DNA from: Hirudinaria manillensis
Lineage: Eukaryota; Annelida; Clitellata; Hirudinida; Hirudinidae
Direction of reading: 5' to 3'
Assembly (NCBI GenBank): GCA_034509925.1
Contig: CM067531.1
Span: forward strand, 5,798,001 to 5,862,000
DNA length: 64,000 nt
Made by a program: the position numbers and the translations under genes. How positions within the stretch are numbered: the first letter of the stretch is position 1; each line of letters begins with the position of its first letter. The notes below the pieces were generated by a model. The model was not told where the DNA came from and ran no database searches. It worked only from the letters and a program-made list of their open reading frames with translations. Shown in pieces: positions 1 through 21,630 of the stretch.

Positions 1-8747
<8,747 letters not shown>

Positions 8748-8996
8748 TGTCTGCATATCAAATTAATTTATTAAACAAGTATGCAAAATATAGATGATAA
8801 AGACGCATAATGCAATGCATAGAAATTACTTTTAAAAAGCAAGAAATTTAAACAAAAATTGACTTGAAACAGGCTATCTAGCAGAAGCAAATAATAGAGC
8901 TTTTTGACTCGGCACTTGAAACAAGCCTTTCGACGGTAAGTAATATGGCGGACGAAATAATGCAGAAAACCAAATCATCCTATAAAATCAACAAAC

Positions 8997-9130
8997 CTTG
9001 CTTAAATATATTGTCGTAGAAGTCCAAAGCGATGCTAGATGCTAGCTCAGTATGAAAAACGAAGAGAATCGAAGGATTTCTGGATCAAAAATTTGCAAGC
9101 GGAGTAGACAGCAGTGCGGGGCCGCATACA
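8997..9130 (-). promoter_or_regulatory. Probable 5' untranslated exon and promoter region of alpha-spectrin
   Basis: On the minus strand a good donor (CAAG followed by GTTTGT) sits at 8997. The coding exon starts after an acceptor just upstream of 8747, so a leader exon is expected here. Its 5' limit is not visible in the sequence; 9130 is a guess. A YY1-like ATGGCGG motif lies at 8945-8951 within the following intron. Confidence 0.4.
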
Positions 9131-10429
9131 CCACCTATAAGCAGATATCTATAGATGACTCACGCTACATAGCATGCTGCTTAAGGCTATAGAGACCACT
9201 GGTAGCGCAAGCATACGAATTATTCAGTGGGTCGATTAAAATGATAAAATCCGTAATTGTGTCTTTCTTATTGATGTATGTTATTTAGATATATTATTAA
9301 CGGAAAAACTTTGCTTTTCCTTTCAACAGCTTTTCATCAGTTTTTACATCCAGACATATTGATCGAGTATTTATACTTCGGCATAGGTTTCTTTTGTTTC
9401 ATTTCCAAAAAATAGTTTGACTGACTAATGAATTCGGATAATTTTAAAAAAATCATTTCATTGGTGTGTTTTGCAGAGTTAAGTCTCATTTAGCGGACAC
9501 CGGTGTTGCATGCATATCAGTTGATCACGGGTTGTACACGCTGGATGTACGAATACTGTACCGAGCCTGATATCAACAATAATGAGAAGCAGGCTCCTGA
9601 TTGCTTGTTTGTCATTATTGGCTGTTTCAAAAGTTTCACCTCTCACTTGAAGTCATTCCAATCCAGACTCCCTTTAATTTAAAAAGAAATTAATGCCCGT
9701 TACATACCACAAAAAAAAGTGTAAAACAATCAGAGCGAGGAGAGACAGACATGACAGGAAGGCTTTCTATGTTAAAGCGAAAAGCCTCGTAAATTAAGAG
9801 AAAAATAGAATTCGAGTTAGTGCTTGATCATGAATGACCAGACGTAATTGACAACTAAATCATTCAAAAGGTGACACGAGTGACATCGAATTTGTACTGA
9901 ATGGCTACAAGATGATTAGGAAAGGAACGAAGATGGCAATAATGGTTGGAGGAGAGAAGTTCAAATAATTCTTTAGGATACAATGTTACTCAATTTCATC
10001 AATTTTTACTTTTATGAAAAGCAACATTTCTGCGGCATTTGAAATATTTTGGGCAATATTTTGAAGATGCTTATTGACATTGACTTCGATATCACGGAGA
10101 TTTAACATGTTAAAATGTAGTTAATGACAGTCACTGCATGAGTCTGTGTCAAACTAACGCAATTCATTATTTCCACTAATTATGAAGACATGTTAAATTC
10201 CAAATTACCATAAAAAAAATAAATTTATCTGAGCCTAAACAGATTCATGTCAGCAGTATTGTTTTGCGAGTGTTTGGAATTCGATTTGCTTCGATAACGA
10301 TCTTGGGTTACTCCATTTCAGAATTTGTTCATTTAATTTGTTGAAAATGATCATGAAAGATTTCGGAAGCCGAAAAATAATGAGACATATAACATGTATT
10401 TAAAATTATTGACAATAACGAGGGACGCT
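9131..10429. other. Intergenic, no gene recognised
   Basis: AT-rich sequence with stops in all frames. No coding exon, RNA gene or clear repeat was recognised between the alpha-spectrin leader and the retrotransposon remnant. Confidence 0.6.
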
Positions 10430-12640
10430 TGCGGCAGACGACTTTTTTTTCCTCGATTTCCGGTCTTTGTGTATTTGTCGTTACTGTCTGACGGCTTAGC
10501 TTGAATATACTCTCGAAAATAGGCTCTTGCGTTACCGCAACAAATTGGCGAACCCGTTAAAAATACAAACAGAACTACTGTATTTCGAGAAAGAAAAAAC
10601 ACATGCACCGGCTCAAGTAAGCGGCAGTAGCATCTCCTTGCCGCCGTTTTTGCTACGTCGACCCGAGGCTCTGGGACATGAACTTCGAGGCAATATTTAC
10701 GTATGAGATCAGGGATAAGAAGCAGCGGTACGCCCACGTGGTGCATCATCTGCCTTTACACATCGCACAAGTAGTCCAGGATCTTCTGTCGGGGTCCCAG
10801 ACTCTACTGTACACAAGATTGAAAGAGTCTCTTCTGCAATGATGCGGACAAAGGGATCAGTCAAGATTGAGGGCCCTTCCCAGTGATGTGCAGTTGGATA
10901 GGCGACGATGTCAGATGTTACGCCACATGAAGATACTACTGGGCGCCAACAATCGAATCCATTCTGAGAGAGACAGGGATTGACAAGCTTCTATCCTATG
11001 TCCGCTCCATGCTCGCCACGTCCGTCGACAAAGCATTTGTTGAGCAATCGCTCCTGGCGGACAGCATTCTGGACTCTTAATAGATACCAAGCCTAGCCCA
11101 AAGCGAGCACACATCAGGTTAGACGCCATACAGAGACAGACGGTCCATCAGTTTTTGCTAAACCACTCTGCCCAATAAATTTGTAAATCGCCAAGGCCGA
11201 ATTTGATCCCATGCTCCATTTGGACATTAGGCCGTCGTCAAGCCAGTGGTCAAAGCCTTTGCACATGCTTCCGAAAAAGTCTGAAGACTGGCCTAGTGAA
11301 TTTCTGCCGAAGATTCATCCCATAATGTTCTAAACTTCTGACACTGCTGACGAATGTATTCACCGAGCACAAGTTGCTGACCTTCACACCTGCCCAACCA
11401 CAAGCCTTTAACGACATCAAGAAGACACTGCAGAATGCAACTTCCTTAGCTTTCATAAAGGAAGACAGCCAGTTAAAACCGACGCATCAGACACAGCGGC
11501 CGGAGCAGTTTTGTAGCAGATGAAAAATGAACAAGACCACTTGCGTTTTTCTCAAGGACAGAGACACGCTACAGCATCTTTGGACGAGAACTACTAGCCA
11601 TATCCTCTGCACTTCCACCATTTTCTGGAAAGACGTGAATTCAACATCTTCACGGACCACAAGCCACTCACATTTGCCCTCCAAAATGGTTCCACCAAAT
11701 ACAACAGTTTTCAACTGACACATATACAGGGAAAGAGAGTATCGTGGCGGATGCGCTGTCGTGCACAGAAGTAAATGACACAAGACTGTGGGAGAAAGCG
11801 GACCAGCAACCGACTAATACAACCCTCCAAGATGACACATCGCTGAAGATCACTACAGTACATCTACTTTCAGCCACAACAAAATCATGGTCGACACCTC
11901 CCCAGGAACCCGATCCCCCCACTCATGCCAAATCAAGCAAATCTTTGGCGCAAAGTGTTCCTAGGCCTACACATGCTCTCTCAGCCAGATACTCGTAAAA
12001 CATTGAAGCTCATTAGACAGAGATTCGTGAGGCCGTAGATGAAGAAAGAGATTTCAAGGTAGTGTCGAGATTGCTTACAATGCCAGCAGAGTAAAATTCA
12101 ACGACATATAACGTCACCCACCGCGAAGTTTTCTCTACAGAGATCCAGTTTCCAGCAAGTTCAGGTGGATCTAGTCGGACCACTTCGAGCTTACGGGAAA
12201 TAAACTCACATTCTCATAGTCGTAAACAGTTTCACAAGATGGCCTGATGCTAGTTCCGCTGGAGGACACATCAACAGAGAACGTACTGAAGTCCTTCATC
12301 TCAGGTTGGATTGCTCAATACGGCGTGCCAGAAACTCTCACCATAGACGGAGGGAGCCAGTTTTCATTATGTCTTTTTCATCAGATGAACAAATTGTTTG
12401 GAATATATCCATACAACGGCCTATCATCCAGCAGCTAACGGTATGGTAGAGCGTTTGGATCGCCAACTCAAGGCTTCTATAACCGCTCACGGATCATGGT
12501 CATGAAACATGGACAGATCTCCTGCCAATAGCCTTGCTGGGAATTCGCACATCAATCAGAGGACCTGCAATGCTCACCCGTCGCGAATGTCGCTGAAGTT
12601 GTCGGGAGAGTTCAACCGCAGACCGATCCAATCACACTCG
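10430..12640 (+). mobile_element. Degenerate Ty3/gypsy-type LTR retrotransposon remnant
   Basis: The remnants follow the order expected of a Ty3/gypsy element. The end of a possible 5' LTR is followed by a primer-binding-like ATTGGCGAACCCG near 10542. Next comes a gag-like stretch from about 10640 with a DPRLW motif. The start of reverse transcriptase is at about 11200-11290 (PSSSQW, LHMLPKK). After a large internal deletion, the end of reverse transcriptase and RNase H follow (KTDASD at about 11475, FTDHKPLTF at about 11650). The integrase zinc-finger and core region runs from about 12000 to 12440 (VDLVGPL, TIDGGSQF). Frameshifts and stops interrupt every part, so it cannot be functional. 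No matching 3' LTR was found. It lies between two housekeeping genes and shows no sign of domestication. Confidence 0.85.
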
Positions 12641-14677
12641 TTTCCTCTTTTTCTTTTGTAAAAGGTGAAAGTCAAATAAAAGAAATAAAGATTTAATTTA
12701 CTATTTAATCGGTTATAATTTAGATACTAGTTTTAAAATCGTGATTATCATCATCACCACCATCATGTTATAGGATGATAAAGCTAGAAATTACCTGACA
12801 ATTTGCAAATAACACGCAAATAATTTTGAGTTTCATTGAATTGTGTTTTATTGTCTGATTTGGTTTTGAAATAATAAAAATAATAAAATAAGAAAGAAAA
12901 AATCTTCAGTTTGTCCTTTCCCCTAACTGGACATTATTTTTTTACTAACTCTAAACACCATCTCTGAAAATCATGGCTTTGACAATTAAGTCAGTTTCAT
13001 GAGAAGCCTTTTTTGAGGAAAAAGTGTCTTTCTTGTGTGGAATGTCTTCATATATGCATATATATTATATAATCCGTTCTATAAGTTATAGGCTATACCT
13101 CCAAACGTTTCGCTTCACGATATCAATACACATTTTCAGTTAACAGATAGTCGATTTCCTTACAAATAGCGAGTAAACAAAGTGTCCACCCATTGTTTAT
13201 TGATTTTATTCAATTATAACTGATAATCGTTTTCACAAATTAGAAATCACTCAACTCCATCACTTTCCGAATTGAATCCTCCCGTTTTCCCTTTTTGTGT
13301 CGTTTCGAAAGGTATGGTCGCAAAGTTCCGCGAGCTCGGGTTTTACAATACTTCACATTTCACAATAATAAAAATCTATAAAAGTTAAATAAGCATGCAG
13401 TGAATATGTCCTTCCAGGATCATTTATTATCAAATGTGATTTCGATGATTGCAATACTGCTGACTTAGTTGATCGTAATTGTTAGATTCAATAAAAATAT
13501 GATGTTTATACACTATACTGCTTGTAGTATAAACAGAAATGCAATAACTCTTCGGTAAAAAACTGTTTTGACCGCTCATGGTTTCAGACAAAATCCATGC
13601 ATAATCGCCATCGAGCTTGCACTCCCTTTTACGAGCACTACATTTGTATTTGGAGCAAAAAGTCCAGAATAATGGTCCGTAAATTACAGTATTTCCCACT
13701 TTCATTCCGCCAGCGGTATTATTTTATCTAGCTTTCCCCCAACTATATCAAAGACATTCCTATGGTAATCGAGAAAATCTCTAATTCAACTACGGTTTTA
13801 TGTGAAGTTTTGTTTAACCCATAGAATGATGAAATTCATAAGAAATCGAAATGCACTCGCTCTCGACTAGCAAGAAAAAATTCCGTCAACAAACCGCTAT
13901 AGGAGCTTCAAAAATGTCTGGTTCATTTACATTGAACGAACTATTTGCAATATAATTGTTTGTATTAGACCGACTGTTGACATAATCGCCTCACACAGGA
14001 ACGCTAGACGTTTTGATTAATCGTTCCAGCCGGTGGAGATATTAGCTATAAAAATGTCGATTTGTGATAGGAATATATCGGATAGGTGTGAATCTAATGA
14101 AAGCTCATTAATCGAATATTTAAAATTAAATTTAAATGCTATCTAAAATTTATCAAACGCCATCACATATACTTATACTTTCAGGCATCCATAAAATATC
14201 TCTCCATCAATGCAATCTTGCTAAAATTTTACTTGCTCAGAAACCAATATGCTTGAATCTGCAGTGAATGAAGTAAGAATGCTGGAACTGACACACTCAT
14301 GACTTTATTAATTTATAACAACATTTTAGAAATAAAACATAAATACCGTCTTAAAGTCTGAATACATATATTGCCACACTGAAAGTAATCAAACGAAACA
14401 AAATGCGCTCAATCGCATCCCCACAAAAAGTTCAACAAGCAACATTCCTAATTACTCACATTATTCCAAACCCTTGTAAAAATTAATTAAAGTAATTAAT
14501 TGGCATAGGATTCAATAACTGAACGCATCCTAACCTAAAATTCCCATAAAGTCACACTTGCATTCACACTAGATATGAAAAGGATTTCATTTTCCTCAGA
14601 AATTCAATGAATTGCAGTGCATCCATCCATCCATCCATCCATTGATGGAGTTCCAAATGTGAGGAAATATGAGATTT
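12641..14677. other. Intergenic and 3' flank of PDHX, no gene recognised
   Basis: AT-rich, with stops in all frames. It holds a short TATA-rich stretch near 13060 and a CATC microsatellite close to the PDHX stop. A minus-strand open frame at 13430-13705 has no family resemblance and no splice context, and was not called. Confidence 0.6.
14620..14643. repeat. (CATC)n microsatellite
   Basis: About six tandem copies of a CATC tetranucleotide, some 35 bp beyond the stop codon of PDHX. A longer, imperfect array of the same unit occurs in a PDHX intron near 15.15 kb. Confidence 0.95.
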
Positions 14678-17600
14678 TCACTTTGCAAACAATTTCTGAA
14701 CATCAATTATGTTTGTGGGCTGGGCAATCATGAGTGATGGATTCTCCAACATCTGTTTTATGTCTTCCAAAAAATTGGTGGCATCCACATCATTCATCAC
14801 TCGACTGTCAAAGGACATCGAGATGGTGGTTCTCAGCATCTTTGTACAGTCTTCACCGAGAATGAATCTTGGTGCCATAAAAGACAAGCAGTTCACAAAA
14901 GGAGGAACAACAACACTATGATAGCTTGTGATGTCCACATTTCCAAGGTAAGATATCCTAATAAAAGCAATTTTAAAATTTTAAATCAATTGACCAACAT
15001 TGTAATATTAAACCAAATTTTTGAAGAAACCAACAACAGAGAGCTTTTAGAAACTCCTAAATCTTGTAATTCTTTAGAAATTGCCTTTTTCTTGAACTCC
15101 TGGTGGGAATAAAATTATGTGAAGCAGTATATTCATCCATCCATCCATCCATTCATTCATCCATCCATCCATTCATCCATCCATCACTGATTAAGAGCAA
15201 TTATGACTGGAAATTAATTCTGATAAAAACCTCAATTTTGGATGAAATTTGTGCTACTGTAAGTGAGTCAGCATCTTCAATCTCTTGGAAGATATGAGAT
15301 TCATCGACATAAGAAGAAAACGAAACATTTGCATTATTAAGCATTTGAATGTTGTTGTTGTTCCACATGGCATTCAAGTGAGGAAATCTCTAAAAGAACG
15401 AGCAATCATTTATAAAATATTGATGTGATTTAAAAAATAATTTGGATAAAATAAATAAATTTCGGACTCTCACTTTTAAAGAAATGGCAGCAGCCTTAAT
15501 CAAAATATCCAAATATTCAACATTCAGTCCATCGTCTGAAAACAAGAAAGTAAATTATTATTTGTGATCATTGTTTATAAACAAATAAAATATACTTTTA
15601 AATCCTTCGCAACATCTGTCAAGTGAATCCATGCAAACATCAATGGATGAATATGCATGAGGAATGGGCTATTAATGGGAAGGAAACAATTATAATTTTA
15701 TAGTTAAATATCCCAGCAACTTATATAAATAAATTTATTAATTGACATTTTAACGGATTGAATATATGCTATGCCAAGTAGTTTTCATAGTACCATCACA
15801 TGAATTGTTTATAATATTTTGAAAATTGAAACATTGCAGTTGACATGTTCAAAGGTTAACTTGCAAAGGCACACGATCTACCTCGTGATAATTAAACTAC
15901 TTTATAAATTACAAACGAAGCAGAATTAAAGTTGAATCAATGGACTCCCAAACCCCAAATTTCAAAGTTAAGCAAAAGAAACAAAATATTCTCCAAGCAA
16001 CAGCAGTGCACAAAATATTTAGACACTTTTGCACTTACAAGTTTTTTGTAATTAGTCCTAGAATAATCAACAGGCATCTGAATGAATGAAACATCCACTG
16101 GCAGAGCTTTTGGAGGTGCAACCTTTGTAGGTGCAACCTTTGGAGCAACCAATGGAGGCTTAGCAGGTGTTTGTTCCACTTGAGGTACCTTCAAACCCTT
16201 CTCCTTTATGTATTTCAAGACATCACTAAAAATAAAATTCACCTTCTTTAAGCACCTTTTCATGCCACACGTCGTGCTTAAAAGCCAGAAAATACCTTTT
16301 TAACAATATCCCACGTGGACCAGTAGCTTCTACTTTATTGGCTTCAATGTTATATTGGTGGAGAAGAATTTTAGCAGCTGGTCCTAATGCATGCGATCTA
16401 ATTAAAATTAATAAGGGATATATGAAAAACATGATCCATATCTACTAATGATATTCACATGATGTTTATTAACATAAAATATTAATTAAATTTAATTATT
16501 TTATCATTGAATAAATCAAATTAAAAACATATATCACATGGATATACAAAGAAATTTATTTTATGTAGTGTGCAGTCTCTAGTCACTTAAGGGCAGTCAT
16601 CTGCTCTGTAACCAGTTATATTTTGCTCCTCCTTAGGCCATGTTGGTTTTTAAATATGTCATATCATGACTTTTACCACCAAAACTCCAAAATGTAACCA
16701 TCTGAGTTAATTTTCTCATAAACAACTTTATTTAATAAATCTCTGTGAAACCATCAGTTTTTCAAAAGAAAGCATAGCTACATTATTATAGCAGAGCAGA
16801 ATATAATAATAATAATTAATAATAATAATACCACAAATACCTTTCTACTCTCTGAACTTCAGCAGGTGCTCCACTTGCCTGAGTCTTGACAGAACCCTCT
16901 TTGACATCATCGTCAGGAATTTTGACATTTTTCCAATCCGTTCCTTCTTCAGCTATTAAAGCTATCAAAGCTCCTACAGCCACTTCATTTGCGTTGTCAC
17001 CTTTCTGATATTAAAAGTTCTATTACTTGATTGTTGCAATCATTAAATGCAAATCAATATATATTCAATAAAGATGAAAAGCCTCTTTAAAAAAAAGCTC
17101 TTGCAGGAACAAATGAAACACTCAACGAACCAATATTTTGGCTAGTGTGCCCTCTTCTTCAATTTCAAATGCCATAACAGCTTTGTCAGTCTGAATCTCA
17201 CATAACATGTCACCAGGAAAAATTTGATCACCTTTAGAAGTTCAAAATTAATTAATCAAAGCAACATCCTACTTACTAATACTAAATTCCTCATGTAAGC
17301 TCCATCAGAATAAGTTTAGATTAATAGATCCATTATAAGCACCCAACACAAATAAATGCAATATTTGAATACAAACATCTTAACAGAAAGCTTTGTATAT
17401 TTGTTACATATCTTACAAGGTTTGCAAATTTTGTGAATTAACAACTTATTAATTTATAATTCTCATTGTTGACTCAATACAGAATGCAACCCATTGAGCT
17501 AGCCAAAGAAGCTGTGATACCATCAATTAATGTGTCTCTGCTGTCCATTAGCCACCAGGTATGCTATGTTTATTTTAAATTTTAATTGGCTAACTTATTA

Positions 17601-18549
17601 GATTTGTTTTCAACCTGATGTAGATTTTTTTACACATCCAAGTTTTTGAGTATTTTTTACCAGAACGAGTCAATGACTCGAAAATATAATAATAATAATA
17701 TGTCATTTATATAGCGTCGTGTGTATGTGCTACAGGGGTGCTGAAAAAAATGGGTATAAATATTTTTAAGAAGCATCATTTGTAATCAGTAACCAGGATT
17801 ATAACTCTAAGGGTGGAGAAGTGGCAAATTGTTTTATATGACAGGTGATGAATTTTTTGGTTTTCACAACTAAAATTGGTCACTTAAGGGTGCATGTAGA
17901 TGAGGATAAAAGGAGCTTTTTGGCCCCAGGATTTATGTTTATTTGTGAGTTAATATTTCAAGTATTATGTGATTGAATTATGTCTTGATAATAGCAAATA
18001 AATCGTAATTAAAATTATATATTTCTTTGATAATAATTACTCATTAACCTTCCTTCTTATGCCACTTGACAATGTTCCCTTGAGTCATAGTAGGTGAGAG
18101 TGATGGCATTCTAACCTCAATAGTGCCTGTAGTAAACAATCTTGAATGCATTATTACAATAAAGAAAATTGAGGAGCTTTAGGCAAGTCAAATATGATTT
18201 TTATTTGGTTCAATAGAATACTAATGAAATAAGTCCACGAGCTTTTCTTTAGAAGTAATAGTCACGTATGGTTACTAGCTATTTCGTAATCTTTTATTGA
18301 CAAAAAGACCAATTCCTAATAATCTACATTACTAAATTAATTTATTAATCAAAGCAACACCTTTATTTTAAGCATCTAACTCGGATAATTTGTATAAATC
18401 GTATCTCATGTTCCATGCCATTCAAGCAAGAAAACGAATATAATCTGCATTCGACTAATTCAAACCATACTTAAAATCTGTGCTTTATGGAAACAACGTT
18501 GCAGAAATCCCGTCCTTGGGATGAGTCTAAAAGTCATTCTTGCAAACAT
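14678..18549 (-). CDS. PDHX: E3-binding protein of pyruvate dehydrogenase complex (protein X-like), multi-exon
   Basis: The protein is a mitochondrial matrix component that anchors dihydrolipoamide dehydrogenase (E3) to the E2 core. The start ATG (18549-18547) opens an Arg-rich, acid-free leader like a mitochondrial targeting peptide. A lipoyl domain follows (exons at about 18.05-18.13 and 17.15-17.23 kb; [16 protein letters not shown], lipoyl-lysine motif QTDKA). The peripheral subunit-binding domain comes next (16.2-16.4 kb; [17 protein letters not shown]), then a Pro/Ala/Lys-rich linker (16.1 kb). An E2-like catalytic fold follows (15.66 kb [10 protein letters not shown]; 15.5 kb [17 protein letters not shown]; last exon [14 protein letters not shown]). 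The E2 active-site motif DHRxxDG reads DSRVMND, so the catalytic histidine is replaced, as in vertebrate PDHX. The GLxTPVI segment of the core is not recognisable. DLAT (E2) is the main alternative, disfavoured by the lost histidine. Confidence 0.88.
15131..15186. repeat. (ATCC)n/(ATTC)n microsatellite in a PDHX intron
   Basis: An array of mixed ATCC and ATTC tetranucleotides in the intron between the last two PDHX exons. Confidence 0.95.
17680..17750. repeat. Possible dispersed repeat end (AAT run plus TTTATATAGCG)
   Basis: An AAT trinucleotide run is followed by ATTTATATAGCG, a pairing often seen at the ends of short interspersed repeats in invertebrates. Only the resemblance is visible. 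Boundaries and family are unknown. It lies in a PDHX intron. Confidence 0.3.
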
Positions 18550-19823
18550 ATTAGCAGTAACTGGATTAAGGAGCAATTCTGCAACACCAACGTCAATCAC
18601 AGGCTTCGCTAGATGTAAACAAATTATCCAAATATCAAACTAATTTTAATGAAAAAAACTTAAATTATATGAATATTCATCTCAATGAAAATATTGATGA
18701 AAATGTTCTAAAATTGAGATTTGGTTTGGAAGAGTGATGTTTTGAATAGTCTTCCATAAATACATTTTCTAAGGATCTTCACGAGCAACACATTTTCTAC
18801 CAAATTTCACTTATCTTTTCAACTTAAATTAATTGTAATTACATGCTAGTTCAAATACGGCTAATATATCCAATTGTGGCCTACAGAGCTTGTCTAATTA
18901 GGAAATGGTTATTCAGAGCATCGAATAGCAAAATATAATGAATAGATTTATTAGATCTCAAGAATCCTGCAAACTTGGGGGACATAGCATCAACCACACC
19001 TCCGTAAGGATAATAATGTGAGCTATTTTGTGCTTATATCCTCAGATTAACCCAATAATAACACAAAAAAGGAAAAGTTATGAAAAGCAAAGTTAGACGA
19101 AAGCAAAATAATATTTTGCCCTAGGGAACTGGTTACATGAAATTGTCCATGTTGGAACGGCTAACATTATTAATGTAATAAATTTGATTTGATTCTTTGA
19201 ATGCAAACTTAGTCGAATATCAGTTAGAATGAACGGTAATAATGATTATTTAAAATGGAAAAAGAATCAATTTAGAACCATGTTTCTTGCTTTATCAACT
19301 ATGTAGCTATAACAAATTGAGACAAATCAATTCGTTATGCTGAATTCGAAACAGTCTTATTAATCGTTTCTGCTTAGATTAAAAAGGAGAAGTTTTGGAA
19401 TTAATTTTTTGTCACATAATAATTTCTGACTGGCTGTTTGAGATTGTTTACACTTATATTAGTGTAAAGGTCGACTTGGGGCTCATAGTGCGTTAGTGAT
19501 GACCAAGCGTCTTTGCCAATACGTTTCACTTTTACACCGTGGATTGTGTCGTTACAGTACTATGAGTTTACCGGAGGGCGAACATGATTTGAATTGTTAG
19601 TGGGAATATCGATTCTCATTCATCATTAAGTGCTTATGTTATTCATAATATAGTGCATAAGCAGTAGTTTTGTCAAAAAGTCCAAACTTTATAATACTTG
19701 TTGTATCTTGACGAATTTTCTAATATTTTTATTAAATGGTATTCTTAGAACGTATGTTTGTGTCGGAGGAGCAGTTTATTTTAGTGAATTTTGATTAATT
19801 TTCATTTCAATTTATTATCAGCC
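18550..19823. promoter_or_regulatory. Shared upstream region of PDHX (-) and PNPO (+)
   Basis: The two start codons diverge across 1,274 bp. No other coding sequence was seen. The open frame continues upstream of the PDHX ATG to an acceptor-like CTAG near 18610, so a leader intron may lie there. No defined core promoter motif was recognised. Confidence 0.45.
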
Positions 19824-21020
19824 ATGAGGAAACCATACAGAAAGTCGGATGAAGTTTTTGATATAGAATTGTTGGACGATAAAAATCCTTTGAGCATTTT
19901 CAAAAAATGGTTTTCAGAGGCCTGCACAGATGTGAAAATAATTGAACCAAATGCCATGGCATTGGCCACATCAACATTGTAATCTTTGAGTATTTTATTG
20001 GCATGCAATGTGGCTGATTCAGCCTTCAATTTGTAGAGATGGGAAGCCATCTATGAGAATGGTTCTTTTGAAAGGCTTTGATGAAGATGGATTCAAATTT
20101 TTTACAAATTACAAAAGCAGGAAAGGCCAAGAACTGGTTTGTTTTAAGCTCGTTCTTTATTTTGATTTTGGGTGCCTTATTAAAATTTTGTTCAAGGCAA
20201 AAATTTTTAAATTTTCATTTGCTATCATCATAAAAAATATATTTTAAGGACATCTAGTTCTTAAAAAATGCTTTACTGTGATTACATTTTTTAAAACTTT
20301 TAAATATAACTTAAAGCAAGGCATTTGATGCTGTTAAAACTGCAGGAGGTCAATCCAGAAGCTTATCTATTGTTCTATTGGCCCTCTCTAGAACGCCAGG
20401 TTTTTACTCATCCAGTTCTATTGAAATGTTAAAGTTACGGTCGATAACAACTTGTTTGTTAATTCAAAGGTTCGCATTGAAGGAAAAGTTGAGAAATTAT
20501 CAGACAAAGAAAGTGAGGACTATTTCAAAACAAGACCTCGTCCAAGTCAAATAAGTTGCGTGGCAAGTGACCAAAGCCAGCCCATTTCTAGCAAAAGTGT
20601 AAGTCTAAAGATCTAGGATATATAAATTTAATTAAATTTAAGTTTTTTTCTTATTTGTTAGGAGTTGGAAGAAAGAAGAAAGACCACTGAAACCTTGTTT
20701 GGTGATAAGCAAGTGGAAAAGCCAAAGCACTGGTGCATTCTAAAACTAGTTTTGATTTCAAAGAATATCGATAATTTTTTTGAAACAGAAATTTCTTTAT
20801 TTCTTTAATTGCATTGAATTTCCTTTTCTCAACATTTACATTGTTTCACTAAAGGGGTGGCTATCTCCTAAGGCCACGTTCCTATGAATTCTGGCAAGGG
20901 CAGACAACTAGATTCCATGATAGGATCCAGATAAGGCTTCCTGGTCCAGATGATGAAATTGATGACAATGTTACCAAGCCTGCTGGGAATGGATGGTATT
21001 ATGAAAGACTCTGTCCATAA
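19824..21020 (+). CDS. PNPO: Pyridoxine 5'-phosphate oxidase, six exons, 224 aa
   Basis: This FMN enzyme oxidises pyridoxine or pyridoxamine 5'-phosphate to pyridoxal 5'-phosphate, the last step of vitamin B6 salvage. Six exons keep frame throughout: 19824-19978, 20037-20136, 20346-20399, 20470-20598, 20662-20732 and 20855-21020. The start is the ATG opening MRKPYR, matching the conserved family start. FMN and substrate motifs are present: [63 protein letters not shown], and the terminal YERLCP. The length is close to other animal and bacterial enzymes, without the long vertebrate N-terminal extension. The arginine usual before DGK reads leucine at the first splice junction. Introns are 58 to about 210 bp, and PDHX lies divergently upstream. 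Confidence 0.95.
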
Positions 21021-21630
21021 TAATAGAATTAATTATGCTTTTAAATACCTTGGACAAGTGATTAACAAGAGCTCACAACTTTGAAATAAGAGTTTTAGCA
21101 AATTGGAACACTGTGTTATGTTGGTAACTGATGTTTGGTAAAGGGGCATTATAAAGCCATCGGGAAGCCATAGTAACCAGACAACGGCGTCGGCTCCGTC
21201 TGTATGGGCAGTGGGTTAATTTAGCGTGCAGCGAGTGCATGGGACTTCCACTCAAGTTTCCCGATTTATGTCAGATTCGAGGCCGTTGGTCGCATTGTGA
21301 ACGTGGTTTTAAAGTGTTCGATCCCCGAAAAGATTCTGAAATTTGGTGTAAATGATATATTTCAAGTCTATAAATGACAACGTCGATAGTAGATTGCTTT
21401 GGAACTTTATTTTCAAAATAATTTATAAGAGTATAAATAAACCTTTCAATTAGCAGGTTCAATATTTACATCAATAATTTAATAATTCAATGCGTTGTTG
21501 AAGTCTTTGTTTTTAAGTTGGGGATGTTTATGTGATGGGGTTAGTCATTGCTTAGCGAATTCGGAATAATACAGGTAGTGTTACAATACTGATACTGAAA
21601 GAAAAGGTTCTGTTACTATAACCATTTGCG
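21021..21630. other. Intergenic between PNPO and CHMP2B, no gene recognised
   Basis: The 3' flank of PNPO and the 5' flank of CHMP2B. Short open frames on the minus strand have no family resemblance. Confidence 0.6.

Noticed and set aside
10351..10749. Minus-strand 132-codon open frame
   Set aside because: It lies antisense to the LTR/gag part of the gypsy remnant and has no domain or splice context.
13430..13705. Minus-strand 91-codon open frame between the retrotransposon and PDHX
   Set aside because: No recognisable motif, no splice sites linking it to other exons, and a composition like intergenic sequence.
12640..14600. 3' LTR of the gypsy remnant
   Set aside because: I looked for a second copy of the 10.43-10.54 kb sequence downstream and found none.
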